Positions 22,313 through 34,500 of a stretch of 64,000 nt of DNA are shown here, piece after piece; within the stretch, counting starts at the first letter, position 1; each line of letters starts with the position of its first letter. The position numbers and the translations under genes were made by a program. Source of the stretch: Diadophis punctatus similis (Eukaryota; Chordata; Lepidosauria; Squamata; Dipsadidae); the NCBI GenBank assembly GCA_023053685.1, contig JALIGW010000003.1, forward strand, positions 139,824,126-139,888,125, given 5' to 3'. The notes beneath the pieces were generated by a model. It was not told the origin of the DNA. It worked only from the letters and a program-made list of their open reading frames with translations, and ran no database searches.

Positions 22313-24175
22313 CAAGCGAACACTGACTTGAAAGCACAAAAATAAAAACATCAACAATGCAATAGATGAACTGAAAAGATTTGTCTAAAATAGTTTAATT
22401 CCACAATATCAAAATATTAAAACGTTAATCCTTTAAAATACAACTTAAGTAATTAAATAATTAAGTTACAATTCTGGGGGGACAAAAAAAATCTTTTTTT
22501 TTAAACATAGAAAATATACCCATCACTTTGGTGTGAAGAAGATGTCCAGGATTCTTAATTTTTTCTTAAGATAGGAAAATGCAATCTAGAATGCAGATAT
22601 ATATTGACTGAAAAACCATGGATCAAAAATGAATGTTGTTTGTAGGATGGAGAAGATGAACAATGAGCTTTAATTCCTTAAATGTGATTTGAGTCCCATG
22701 TTTCTGCTTCTGCTTGTGTTCCGCTCTTTAAACCATCTTAATTTTCTAGTACAGAACGTGATTCTTTACCAATTGATAAAAGAAATGCTTAGACCATTTA
22801 TACAATGCATCCCATTTACTTCAAGGGTATAAGAGCTCCTTCAGAGCCATATGTCATGTAAATAAGTGTTTCAAACATTTTTTAACATGCATATTATGCA
22901 CTCTATAGATCAATAGCTCTTTTGAAGCTTTGGCACTTTATCTTGTAAAGTCTCATTTAGACTTTAAAAAGATGTATTATTTATTCAATAGGCTATCACT
23001 CCTTCCAGGCATTTTTCATTCTGTCATCTAAATAACTATTTAGCCCATTTAAAGATCTCTTCAGTTTAGAAGAGTTCTTCTGGAAATATTAATATTAATC
23101 AGGAAGAACATCCCAAATTCAGCTTGCAGCATTAGCTAATGTGGCTTGTTATAGAATTTATTTTTTATTTTCATATTTTTTGCTTAGCAGCCATCCCCCC
23201 CCACAAGTTTTTCTCTACACAACTGATTTGGCTTGGTGATCAAATTATTAGGCTAAACAGGAAACAGCACCTCAAAATAGTCTGATATAATAAATGCACA
23301 AGGGAAAATGCAGAAAACCCATTACTCTGTTCTAGATTTCACATGACCCAATAACTATGCAAGTAACATTTCCCTATGGAAAATTGAAGGACTTCTAGTG
23401 AAAGGATGGAAAGAGAACATATTCTGGATGTAGCTGTAGATTACACTGGTTAGAGAGTGTTGTAAACTGGGTGGGTCTCAAAATGAAGTCTCTGATGGAA
23501 AAAAGAACTTAACCTGTACCCTTAAAAATACCTTACTGCAAAAAGGTTCAAACTACAAGGAAGGAGGCAATTCCTGCTCAGTGCTGATAGCCAAGGAATC
23601 AGATTGCCACAAAGGTTGGGGACCGCTGTTCTAGGGGACAGTAATATCTCAGCTAGCTTTCTAAACTTCTGAATCTCTTCAAACAGAGCAACTTAACTCA
23701 TGTGGAGACTATTGTTCCTACCAGATAAATGACAGCACGTACTCAACAGGCAACTCTTAGGGACTTGCCATCTTTGGGGAACCTTTAATTCTCACCTTAT
23801 ATCCCTTTCTCCATCCTTTGTATTTGCAGGTAAGTGAACATTGGGGAAAGATACCAAGAATGCACACATGGCAGAATAATAGGTGGGAAAGTTCATTAAA
23901 AAGCAGTCTAGCTGTCAGCCACGTATCATCTCAGCCGAGCTCATCAGCTTGTCAATAATGGTAGCTTTCTTACCATTATTGACAAGTATCCACCTGAGAA
24001 AGATCATGCCAGAGAGAGCTATTTTCTATGGACAATCTGATGGACATCAGCTTGCTCAGAAGAAATAAGCATATCTCCTGATCAAAATGTAACTATTCAA
24101 TGAGTAGTTTCAAAACTTTACCTGCACATGCATAGATACTCAGTAATCACAGAGTAAGCTTAGTATTTATTTAAG
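22313..24175. other. Intergenic sequence, no gene seen
   Basis: AT-rich unique sequence. One perfect hairpin is present: arms 23948-23963 and 23971-23986 (16 bp) around a 7-base loop. No exon structure or known repeat was recognised. Confidence 0.5.
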
Positions 24176-24233
24176 ATGAGTGAGTGAGTGAGTGAGTGAG
24201 TGAGTGAGTGAGTGAGTGAGGGAGGGAGGGAGG

Positions 24234-24317
<84 letters not shown>

Positions 24318-24412
24318 CACATATTAGGCAAGTTTCCTCTTTAAGGAATAACACAACTGTTTGTTTGTTTGTTTGTTTGTTTGTTTGTTTGTTTGTTTGT
24401 TTGTTTGTTTGT

Positions 24413-24504
<92 letters not shown>

Positions 24505-24512
24505 ATGGATTT
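24176..24512. repeat. Compound microsatellite (GAGT)n-(GGGA)n-(GA)n and (GTTT)n-(ATTT)n
   Basis: Runs of tgag, then ggga, then about 38 units of ga up to 24314, a 45-bp unique spacer, then (tttg)n from 24358 and (ttta)n to about 24502. The ATTT part abuts a LINE 3' end in reverse orientation, so it probably grew from that element's tail. The open frames here are repeat translations. Confidence 0.9.
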
Positions 24513-24655
24513 CTATGCCGCCCAACTCCCGGGGGACTCTGGGCGGCTCACAACATATCAGAATCCATTCCACAGTATAAAAAATACAATAATTAAAAAG
24601 TACAAAAATTAAAAAGAGTATCTCACATTCACAATCAAGGGGGAGACCCATATCT
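24503..24655 (-). mobile_element. LINE 3' end (L2/CR1-like), antisense
   Basis: Contains 'tatgccgcccaactcccg' and 'gggactctgggcggctca', a short inverted block typical of L2/CR1-type 3' ends, joined to the (ATTT)n tract. A related fragment lies at 37152-37513. Confidence 0.6.
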
Positions 24656-24999
24656 CAGTATTTGTTTATTTTACTACAGTATTTGTTTACTACAGTATTT
24701 GTTTATTATTTATTTATTTACTACAGTATTTGTTTATTATTTTTATTTATTTAAATTACATGCCTCCCATCTCATTATCCAGACTTATTATCTATTTTTT
24801 TGGTCTATCAATAGAGACATTGATAATGCAATATTTGTTTCAGCAGTACTCCAGTCCTTCAACCAAGTCTCTTCAAAATCGGACAGAGGTCTATAGTAAT
24901 CAGGAAAAGATGGAAAGTTCCCCAGCTATCAGAGAGTTGCTTTTTTTGGCTAGAAATCGAGAGTTTAACATTTTCAGTCCATCTGATGTCCACATAGAC

Positions 25000-25382
25000 C
25001 CGTGATGGCGAACCTATGGCACGGGTGCCACAAGTGGCATGCGGAGCCATATCGGTGGGCACGCGAGCTCAGGTCTGGTGTGCATGTGTGCACCAGCCGG
25101 CTGATTTTCGGGCCTTCTGGGCCCACTGGGAGTCGGGAAACAGGCTGTTTCCAGCCTCCATAGGGGGTGGGGAAGGCCGTTTTCGCCCTCCCCAGGCTCC
25201 TAGAAAGGCTCTGGAGCCTGGGGAGAGCGAAAAATGGGCATGCCATTGCATGCTGGGAACAGGGGAGTCATGCATGCATGTGCGGGGGTGCATGGAATTA
25301 TGAGTGTGGGCACGCACACACATGATCCCCCATATTCCCCTCCCCTTTTGGCACGCGAACCAAAAAAGGTTCGCCATCACTG
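25000..25382 (+). mobile_element. Non-autonomous hAT element (hAT-A), intact, 383 bp
   Basis: Starts CCGTGATGGCGAACCTATGG and ends AAGGTTCGCCATCACTG, giving terminal inverted repeats of about 15 bp. It is flanked by the 8-bp direct repeat acatagac (24992-24999 and 25383-25390), the hAT signature. The interior is GC-rich, with no transposase. It is nearly identical in length and sequence to the copy at 35063-35445, so both are probably young. Confidence 0.9.
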
Positions 25383-25549
25383 ACATAGACCATAGTGAAT
25401 GTTTTGATCCCCATGAGATATCACTGTAAAGGAGGGATAACAGCTAAAAATTTCCACCTACATATTGGATCAATTCCAAATTGGAATGGTTGGAAGTCCA
25501 GTTTGCTTTTTATAATGGAATGACCCCTCCTAACATTTTTTGTTTTGTT

Positions 25550-25770
25550 TTTTAATCCTGCCTTTATTACTTTACAAGTAACTCAAATCAGCAAACATAC
25601 ATAATACTCCTTCCTCCTCCTATTTTCCTTACAACTCTGTGAAGTAGTCAGGGTTGAGAGAGGAAGATTGGCCTAAAATCACCCAGCCGGCTTTCATGCT
25701 TAAGAAACTAGAAATCACAGTCTCTGTTTTCTAGGCCAGCACCTTAACCACTATACTCAAACAGGCTCTT
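25550..25770 (-). mobile_element. tRNA-derived SINE, antisense, degraded
   Basis: Carries 'acaactctgtgaagtag', 'ggcctaaaatcacccagc' and 'gccagcaccttaaccacta', the reversed core and tRNA-like head of a SINE in which '...taaccactataccatg' is the reverse of the A-box region. It resembles the fragment at 39700-39905. Confidence 0.55.
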
Positions 25771-26037
25771 TATTTAAACACCAAACTTACGTTCATGTCC
25801 TTTACTTTAATCAAAGTACTTGCGCTTCTCAAATTCTACTTCCCCAAAATATTCCTTAAATGTTTCTCTATTTCAGGGGTGGGAGTTTGCAGTCTTCCAG
25901 GTTTCTGAATTTCAGCTCCTATAATTCTTCATCACTGGTGGTGATCAGGGTTTTACAGAATTGTACTTCATCAGTTTATGTAGTGCCATGAGTTTCCACC
26001 ACCTGACAGGTTCCAGGGCTACCAGGTATCCAGGTAT

Positions 26038-26103
26038 CCACAGGTAAAATTTGGGTAAAACCCCTGAAATCCTCAAGGGTTGTTTTACCCACAGGTAAAA
26101 TTT
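26038..26103. repeat. Direct repeat flanking an imperfect hairpin
   Basis: 'ccacaggtaaaattt' occurs at 26038-26052 and 26089-26103. Between them gggtaaaac (26053-26061) and gttttaccc (26082-26090) can pair. Origin unknown; it could be a decayed short transposon. Confidence 0.6.
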
Positions 26104-28540
26104 CCAGATGCAAAAGCAAAATCAGACAGGATTGCTTGGATGAAGAGGAAGAGAATTAGATTCCTTTAATTTAAAATCTGAATTTTACTTTTAGCATTGA
26201 AACTATAAATCATAAAAGGACAAAAAAAGGGGAAAATGAATTCTGGTTGTTCTTTCAACCCACTCTCCTTCTCCTTTCAACAACAGCATTTCTTGGCAGA
26301 AAATATGTCTCTTAAATTAAAAAAAAAACCTAAAATGATTTTCAACATAGCTTACTTTTAGAATGAATACAGTATACAAAATATAATCTGCTGTTTAGAC
26401 ACCCATCTTAAATTTAATTCTATGTTTATTTTATTACTGTTAACATATCCACAGAGACCTTGTTATTTGCTATAGAAACATAATAAAAATAAAGCTCTGA
26501 GTGTGGGCACATATCCACAAATGTTCAAGAATGTTGAAGATACTTATCTGAAGTCTTCTTACATTTGCAAATGCATTTTGGAAATGTAGTTCTGTTAACA
26601 CATCTTTAAGGGGGGGGGGGAATTCTGCGACCAGTTGTACTGCGAACGTTTACCTGAGTCTCTAATGTCTGTTAGTACCAGCTGTGAAAGCCACCTGCTA
26701 ATTTCATCAAAATTGTGTATATTCCATACTTACCAAGAATCTAACACGTCTCATTTTTGAACTCGGACCAGAATGGATAGACAAGCTGCATATGATTGAA
26801 GATACAGGTATTTATTTTTTTTTAAAAAAAATCTATTTTCAGGAATGATATTAAATGGGACGAAAATTGTACAGTATGTGAAGGCGAAAGGGCACCTAAT
26901 AGTAATTAGAAAGTTAGAAACAGTGATCAAGGAAAGAGACTATTTCTTCCTTGGAAAACTGAGGCCGGAGGAACTCTTGGAATTATAATCGAAGACTACC
27001 AGTTTAGGAAAGCCGTCTAAAAGAATGTTTCCAGGAACAAGTATTTCAAATTCAATCCAATCTTTTATTACAGGTTAATGACCCAAACAGGTATGGGAAT
27101 TTAAGAACAATGGGGTGGAGGATTGAAAGATAAAGCTTGGAAACAGCAATAGGAGGGAAGGATATTTGTGCTGTGGAAGAAAAGGACTTGGGAACTACTC
27201 AGTGGATAGAGAGGAAGGTCAGTGTGGGAACACCACAGAAGTAATTTCAAGAGGATAAGCTGCAAGCAATACCATCATTAGCTACTGACTCCAAACTCCG
27301 TTTGCTCCCACACATCGAGGTCACATACTCCAGGTAACAGCTGGATGCCAAAATAACTCAGTGTCATGATCTACTCGCTGCCTTCACATGTCTACAGAGA
27401 TAGACTCCCAGGCCTGAGGGTTCTAAGACATCACCTCTTTAACATAAAGGGCTTGAAGTAATGAGATAATTCTGTTTGCTTGCATTGCAGCAAATAGGAA
27501 CCAGGGCATTGTCTTCTACAGGAAGAAGATTAGCCATTTCTTAAATCATTTGGATTTAATCTTTCACTCTGTTAAATGTGAGTACTAAGTATGAACCACA
27601 CCAACATGTTTTGTTTGCTTGGATTGCCAGAAACCTTAAAACAAATACTTAATTCCAGGTAAGTCTGAGGTTATTAACAAACCCTACACTGTTCTCTGTC
27701 AAGCAGGTGTGAGGGAACACCTGTGTGCAATTCTATGCAATCACCAGTTTTGGGGGTGGGGCAGTGTTGGGGGGGGCAAATCCTGCTCAACAAGGATGTC
27801 AATCCAATCTTTGTTCAGTTCTTGGCTGCAAGTATCTGTGGTAACAAACTGGATATGGGTAAACAAACAATTCTACCTACCCACCTCGCTGTCAGTTTGC
27901 AACTCACCATAGCTGCTTATTATATGAAGCAAAAGCATGGCGTCAGTGTCAACAGAAGGTAATGAGGATGATTATTGTTTGAACAGGTGTGTGAGGTGTT
28001 GCTACACCAGGAGTATTTAAGCATTGCTAGAATGAGCAGTTAGGCCGGAACTGTGCATGTAATAACCAGAGTTCACTGGCACTTATTGTCATAACAAGTG
28101 CACAGAGCATAAGATTTCACCAAGGGCTACCGTATTGATAAAGCCAACTTCATTTAATTACTACTCAGGTTATCATTCTTTACTAACAACAGGAGTAATA
28201 AAATGGCAAAAGGCATATTGTAACCTTGCTTTAAAGCTATCATTAATGACAAATGAGCACCCCAAAAGAATCACACACTCACATGCGCGCGCGCACACAC
28301 ACACACAAAACTTAGCAAGGAAAAAAAAACTCATGGCCTGCTAAATTTCCATTCTTGAACTTGAATTTTTCTGTGGAAAAATGGAACAGGTTTCCTCCTG
28401 TTATTTCCCCCTCTTGTTTATTGCAATATTTGTCATACTGCCTATCAGCAGCTAATATTCTCCATAGAATTTGTAACAATTTAAAAATGGACATATTTTT
28501 GTCATTTATAGGGACCACCTTTATAGAAGACTGTGTAGAT
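26104..28540. other. Intergenic sequence, no gene seen
   Basis: Mostly unique AT-rich DNA with a G-run near 26610 and a short (CA/CG) dinucleotide run near 28283-28305. Open frames at 27709-27962 and 28135-28344 have no known similarity and no splice context. Confidence 0.5.
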
Positions 28541-28660
28541 CAGGGGTCTCCAACCTTGGAAACTTTAAGCCTGGTGGACTTCAACTCCCAGAATTCCCCA
28601 GCCAGCAACTCTGGGAGTTGAAGTCCTCCAGGCTTAAAGTTGCCAAGGTTGGAGAACCCT
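28541..28660. mobile_element. Palindromic hAT-type element (hAT-C), copy 2
   Basis: Starts CAGGGGTCTCCAACCTTGG and ends CCAAGGTTGGAGAACCCT, with long inverted arms meeting at 'ccccagccagcaactctgg'. Flanks share tgtagat on both sides, a slightly eroded 8-bp target duplication. Confidence 0.8.
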
Positions 28661-28690
28661 GTAGATAATAGCAGATGAGTGTTTTTTCAA

Positions 28691-29395
28691 CTTGGCAACT
28701 TTAAGATGTATGGACCAGTGGTGGGTTCCTACCGGTGCGGTCCACTCTATAGCACCGGTAGCGGCCCGCTGGTGACGTCACAGTACCGGTGCGGTCAGTT
28801 GCCAGTGCCTGGGCGCCGCCATTAAAAAAATTTTTTTTTTAAAAAAAAATTCTTCTGCGCATGCTTAGAAGCTAAGCTTCCGACACTGTGCATGCGCTGC
28901 CTTCCTACCCCACAGTGAGTCCAAGCAGGGGAGAGTGGCTGAGGGAGCGCGTGAGATGCTGAAAGAACGGGCGGCAGGAGCTATCTCCATTCCCCTCCCT
29001 TCAGCAGTCCGAGAAGCCACGAATGCACGGTGATGATCCTAGGCATTTTCTCACATTTGAGGCTTCTCGAGCTGCTGAGGGGAGGGGGAATGGGCGGCAG
29101 GAGCCTAGGATCATCGAATGGGGAGAAGCATTCAGGCCGGACGGAGCCTCCTAGAAGAACCGCTGCCGCGGTCTTGCTGCTCCCGCTGCGGGGGGCTGAG
29201 TTGTGGGTGGGCAATCCCCCCCCTGCTTCTCTGGCCACTGCCAAGCTCCGGAGGCCCACGCCCACACGGTCACATGGCTGGCAAGCCACACCCACAAAAT
29301 AAGCCATGCCCACAGAGTGGTAATAAAAAAATTAGGAACCCGCCCCTGGTATGGACTCCAATTCCCAGAATTACTCAGCTGGGAATTGATGTCCA
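28691..29395. mobile_element. Palindromic hAT-type element (hAT-C), copy 3, split by hAT-B
   Basis: The left piece 'cttggcaactttaagatgta' and the right piece 'tccaattcccagaatta...' through 'gaattgatgtccacaca' together rebuild a hAT-C element once the insert at 28716-29348 is removed. Outer ends are eroded. Confidence 0.7.
28716..29348 (+). mobile_element. Non-autonomous hAT element (hAT-B), nested in hAT-C
   Basis: Starts CAGTGGTGGGTTCCTACCGG and ends TTAGGAACCCGCCCCTG. An exact 8-bp duplication gtatggac flanks it (28708-28715 and 29349-29356). At 633 bp it is the longest copy in the window, with a GC-rich interior, an A/T homopolymer block near 28823-28850, and no transposase. Confidence 0.9.
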
Positions 29396-29943
29396 CACAG
29401 ATCAATCCCTTTTAAATAATTCTTAAAAGAAAAAAATGGTTTTATTAACAATTGCCAACCAAAAAATATTTTAATAACATTTCTGTTTGCAAAAAAAAAA
29501 AATCAACAGTGCTTCACAAAGATGATGTCTAAGTGATTAAAATGTATATTGTAATGTCATACCGTAATATGTGTCCTTTTGTACTTCCATTTTGACCTTT
29601 TTTAATTTTATTATTTATTAAACAAACGTATATACTATCATGAACAACAAGTACAAAAGAAGAGGTGTTTGCATTGTGACGCACATCTTGTCACTCTTCC
29701 CCCCCCCCCATGAACACTTACAATGTCTGTGGAGTCCTTGCACACTCTTGTCCCACCATTGTTCCTCTGCAAATAATATTTAGAGGCATGGAGACAACAG
29801 AGTCTTAAAAACCTATGGCCTATGTTTTTGATTAATTTAAAGCCATCCTCGTTAGTGCCATCACTGCTTTTTGTGGTTGAGAATTCTACACGTTAAGTAT
29901 TTGCTGTGGAAAAAAAATATTCTTTCTTGTGCATGTTCTAGAT
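29396..29943. other. Intergenic sequence, no gene seen
   Basis: AT-rich sequence with a C-run near 29701. No repeat or gene was recognised. Confidence 0.5.
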
Positions 29944-30355
29944 CAGTGACGGCGAACCTCTTTTGGCTCGGGTGCCAAAAGGGTGTGCGCGCATGTGCTA
30001 GCGCGTGCGTGTGTGCCCACACCCATGCCCTCTCCCATGCATGCGCACAATCCCCCCACTGCCCCCCATGCATGCGCACAGGCCTCACTGAAGCCTCTGG
30101 ATTCTTGAAGCCTGGGGACGGCAAAAAACGGCCCAACCGGAAGTTCGGAACATTGGGTCGTTTTTCGCCATCCCGAGGCTTCAGGAGGGTTCCCTGAAGC
30201 CTGGGGAGAGCGAAAACGGCCGAAAAGAAGGCTGAAAATCAGCTGGCCTGCATGCACATGTGCACTGGAGCTGACATAGGGCAATGCCTCGCATGCCCTC
30301 AGATATGGCTTTGCGTGCCACCTGTGGCACGAGTGCCATAGGTTCACCATCACTG
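29944..30355 (-). mobile_element. Non-autonomous hAT element (hAT-A), inverted copy, 412 bp
   Basis: Starts CAGTGACGGCGAACCTC and ends GGTTCACCATCACTG, flanked by the exact 8-bp repeat ttctagat (29936-29943 and 30356-30363). Relative to the 25000 copy it is reversed. Interior is CpG-rich with gcgcgc and 'tgaagcctggggac' blocks. Confidence 0.9.
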
Positions 30356-30733
30356 TTCTAGATCTTCCCCTAGTATTTTAGGGAGGGAGAAAAGTATTCA
30401 TGTTTACTTTCTCTGTGCCATGCACGATTTTATATACTTCTTACCCCTTTGTCTTTTCTTCTGAACTAAAATATTCTAGACTTTTATCATAGCAAAGGTG
30501 TTCAAGCTCTTTGATCATTTAGTGCCCATTTCTGTACACTAAAAGCAGCCTATGAGCCTAAGTTTAAAAAAATCTAGGACAATAAAAGGATCTCCAGCTG
30601 GTTTTAAAAAGACCACCATGCAAGATGGGGCAAGTGTCATGGTGCAACATTCCCTACATTGAGAGTCATCACAAAGAAATTCTTTGCCTAGTAGCCTTTT
30701 CTGAGGCTGTCCAGAGTAGGACATAACAATATA

Positions 30734-31285
30734 AAAGAATAACAGAATTGGAAGGAACCTTGGGGGGTCTTCTAGTCCAACTCCCTGCTGAAGCAGAAAA
30801 ACTTATACTATTTCAGACAAATGGTTGTCTCTTCTTAAAAACTTCCAGTGTTGGAGCATTTACAATTTCCGGAGGCAAGCTGTTCCACTGAATAATTGTT
30901 CTAGCTGTCAGGAAATTTCTCCTTAGTTCTAGTTTGGTTCCCTCCTTGATCAGATTCCATTCACTGCTTCTTGTTCTGCCTTCAGGTGCTTTGGAGAATA
31001 GATTGACCCCCTCTTCTTTGTGTGGCAGCCTCTTAGATATTGGAACACTGCTATCATGTCACACCTAGTCCTTCTTTTCATTGAACTAGAAATACCCAAT
31101 TCTGCAATTGTTCTTCATATGTTTTAGCCTCCAGTCCTCTAATCATCTTTGTTGCTCTTCTCTGCACTCTTTCTGCTGGCTCATATTTAAGTGAGTGTCC
31201 ATTAGGACTCCAACATCTTTCTCACAGTTACTACTATTGATCCAGGTACCACCTATTCTATACCTGTGCATTTGGTTTTTTCTTG
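30734..31285 (-). mobile_element. CR1 LINE 3' region, antisense
   Basis: Begins 'aataacagaattggaagga' followed by 'ccttggggggtcttctagt' and 'ccaactccctgc', the reversed classical CR1 3' end. It continues through 'tctccttagttctagtttgg', 'atcatgtcacacctagtcc' and 'ttgttgctcttctctgcac'. About 550 bp is kept without a usable open frame. CR1 identity rests on these well known blocks. Confidence 0.85.
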
Positions 31286-31364
31286 TCTAAATTAGAATCT
31301 TACTTTTCTCATATCCTCAGCTTACTTTACGATAATTTTCTCACATTTGAAGATAGCAATAGCA

Positions 31365-31721
31365 AGTATAAAGGTAAAGGTAAAGGTTCCCCTCGCACAT
31401 ATGTGCTAGTCATTCCCGACTCTAGGGGGTGGTGCTCATCTCCGTTTCAAAGCCAAAGAGCCAGCGCTGTCCGAAGATGTCTCCGTGGTCATGTGGCCGG
31501 CATGACTAAACACCAAAGGCGCACGGAACGCTGTTACGTTCCCACCAAAAGTGGTCGCTATTTTTCTACTTGCATTTTTTATGTGCTTTTGAACTGCTAG
31601 GTTGGCAGAAGCTGGGACAAGTAACGGGAGCTCACCCCATTACACAGCACTAGGGATTCGAACCACTGAACTGCTGACTTTTCGATCGACAAGCTCAGTG
31701 TCTTAGCCACTGAGCCACCGC
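31365..31721 (-). mobile_element. tRNA-derived SINE, antisense, near full length
   Basis: In reverse orientation it shows an A-box-like ggctcagtggctaa (complement of 31703-31718) and a classical B-box, GGTTCGAATCC (complement of 31653-31663), both internal Pol III promoter parts. The 3' end is the 'aaaggtaaaggtaaaggttcc' tail. This matches a common squamate tRNA SINE (I believe Sauria-type, mobilised by a BovB-type LINE); the family name is uncertain. Confidence 0.75.
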
Positions 31722-31958
31722 GTATATAAATACAATAGCATTTAGACTTATATACCACTTCACAGTGCTTTACATCCCTCTCTAAGCGGTTTACAGAGTC
31801 ACCATATTGCCCCCAGCAATCTTGGTCTTCATTTTACCGACTACGGAAGGAGGGAAGGCTGAGTCAACCTTGAGCCTGGTGAGATTTGAACTCCTGGAAT
31901 GAGCAGTGAACTAGCCCTGCAGTACTGCATTCTAACCACTGCACCATCAGCAAGATGC
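31722..31958 (-). mobile_element. tRNA-derived SINE (60133 type), antisense
   Basis: Directly follows the previous SINE in the same orientation. Shows 'tagcatttagacttatata', 'ctctaagcggtttacagag', 'attttaccgactacggaagg' and 'gagatttgaactcctgg' (reversed B-box region), ending at 'actgcattctaaccactg'. Confidence 0.75.
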
Positions 31959-32649
31959 TTTTAATATATGACATATATATTGATTGTAATTAGTAACTAG
32001 TGATAACTGTATATAATATACATCTGATGAAGCAGAGACCAAGCTCTCCTACATTTTGACATGCTTTGAAAAGTGCATAGTCTCACACTATTTTTTAAAA
32101 AAGCTTTCCTTTAAAAAAATATGAATGAGTGCCAATGACAACAACCACCCACAATTGAAAAACGTCTTGTAGACCTGCTGTAGATCCAGAAAAAAGGTAG
32201 GGAAGAAGTACATTCTCCTTATGGATGCTACCCAAATGACACCAAAGATCTATTACAGACATTCTGAGCATACTTTTGGAAGTTCATTCACATTTTTCCC
32301 CCCTACCCAAGTTAGAAGTTAGAGCGTTACCTTATTTTGCAAAACCAGCTTAACCTGAGAGCCCAATGGGGAATGTGAAGAATAGTCTATTGAGGTGAGA
32401 GCAGCTGTACAATGTCACCTCCAAATCTTGGAGAGCTATTTCTGTACACAGCTGAGAAAAAAGAGTGAAAGGGAAGAAGAGTGTGAAACTCCTGGGTATT
32501 AACTTCAGAAAAACGCTTAAAAAATAAATAGGGTTTTGTTGAAATTTAGTTTGACATATGTATGAGTAAAAAAATGAAAGGAATGTATACATCAGTGTCT
32601 TTACTTCTCATATTCAGTTGTAAAATTAGCATCTCTCATAAGTTATACT

Positions 32650-33174
32650 CAGGGGCGGGTTCCTAATTTTTTTACTACCACTCTGTGGCCGTGGCTTATT
32701 TTGTGGGTGTGGCTTGCCGAAAATGTGACCGGGTGGGCGTGGCTTCTCAGACTGCTGAAGGGAGGGAAACTGAGATAGGTCCTGCCGCCCATTCCCCCTC
32801 CCCTCAGCAGTTTGAGACGCCTCAAACATGCGAAAATGCCTAGGATCATCACTGCGTGTTCGTGGCTTCTCGGACTGCTGAAGGGAGGGGAATGGAGATA
32901 GCCCCTGCCGCCCGTTCTTTCAGCATCTCACATGCTCCCTCAGCCATCCTCCCCTGCTTGGACTCACTGTGGGGTAGGAAGGCAGCGCATGCGCAGTGCC
33001 GGAAGCTCGGCTTCTGGGCATGCGCAGAAGAAAATTTTAAAAAAAAAAAATTTTTTTTTTTTAAAAAATGGCAGTGCCCAGGCACCGGCAACTGACCGTA
33101 CCGGTACTGTGACATCACCAGTGGGCCACTACTGGTGCTATAGAGTGGACCACACCGGTAGGAACCCACCGCTG
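32650..33174 (-). mobile_element. Non-autonomous hAT element (hAT-B), inverted copy, 525 bp
   Basis: Starts CAGGGGCGGGTTCCTAATT and ends GGTAGGAACCCACCGCTG, with exact 8-bp repeats gttatact (32642-32649 and 33175-33182). Contains an A/T homopolymer block near 33034-33068 like the 28716 copy. Confidence 0.9.
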
Positions 33175-33409
33175 GTTATACTTCAAAACACGTTATCAGC
33201 CCTCTTCTTCTATGACTATGTATGTACCCACCTGCTTATAAAATGCCCCAGACTGAGTTTTAGGATTCCCAGAGAAGGTGCTGAAAGATCTGACATCCCT
33301 TTCCTTGTCTTTTGAACTCTATTCTTCTGGCTGATTCTTGCCTGGATTAGAATGATCCTAGATCCCACCAGATGATCCTAAAGATCTGAGTTCCACCATC
33401 ACAATCCAA

Positions 33410-33520
<111 letters not shown>

Positions 33521-34500
33521 TGTCAAGCGTATATGATAACAAGCAAAGTATATACATAGTATAAAGATGATAATATGTATATAATACAAGCATGATTATG
33601 AGTACAGGAATTATGAATATATGGGTGCAATTGGACAGGAACGGTAGGCACGATTGTGCGCTTATGCACGCCCCTTACAGACCTCTTAGGAATGGGGTGA
33701 GGTTGATGGGAGATAATCTAAGGTTAAAGTTTTTGGGGTTTGGGGAAGAAACAATTGAGTCAGGTAATGTATTCCAGGCATTGACCACTCTGTTGTTGAA
33801 GTCAAATTTTTTGCAATCAAGTTTGGAGCGGTTTACATTAAGTTTGTATCTACAGTATTGTGAGCTCATGTATTGTTGTGGTTGAAGCTGAAGTAGTCAT
33901 TAACAGGTAGGACATTGTAGCAGATAATTTTGTGAGCTATAATTAGGTCAGATCAAAGGTGGCATAGTTCTAAATTTTCAAGTCCCAAAATTTCAAGTCT
34001 GGATTCATAAGGTACAGTATTCTGTTGCGAACAGAGGAATGTAATACTCTTCTTGTGAAATATCTCTGGACTTTCTCAATTGTGTTAATGTCTGATATGT
34101 AGTGTGGGTTCTAGACAGATGAGCTGTATTCAAGAATTGGTCTAACAAATGTTTTGTATGCTCTGGTTAAGAGTACAATGTTACCAGAAAAGAAGCTACG
34201 CAAGATTAGGTTAACCACTCTTAATGCCTTCTTGGCTATGTTGTTGCAGTGGGCTCTGGCACTTAGATCATTAGAGATGAGTACTCCAAGGTCCTTTACT
34301 GAGTGAGGATCATCAACAAGGTCATGATTATCTAGTTTGTATTTTGTGCTCTGATTATTTTTGCCAATGTGTAAAACAGAGCATTTGTTGATTGAGATTT
34401 GAAGTTGCCACTTGTTTGACCATTCAGATACATAGTCAATGTCTCTTTGAAGGGTTGTAGTATTGTCGGTGGTGTTGAATAGTTTTACATCATCTGTAAA
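33521..34500 (-). mobile_element. CR1 LINE 3' half, antisense, degraded
   Basis: The minus strand matches the copy at 62505-63565: VNAWNTLPDSIVSSPNP near 33760, and at the far end 'FADDVKLFN'-like coding (about 34470-34500), the catalytic YADD-type block of reverse transcriptase. Stops and frameshifts are frequent. It begins with the common 3' end 'tgtcaag' and continues to 'gaatagttttacatcatctg'. Confidence 0.85.

Noticed and set aside
24212..24580. Frames encoding Arg-Glu, Cys-Leu-Phe-Val and Tyr-Leu-Phe-Ile repeats
   Set aside because: Translations of (GA)n, (GTTT)n and (ATTT)n microsatellites.
31365..31721. Functional tRNA gene, because of good A and B boxes
   Set aside because: The boxes sit in a long SINE body with a SINE tail, no acceptor stem is formed, and a tRNA fold is not complete.
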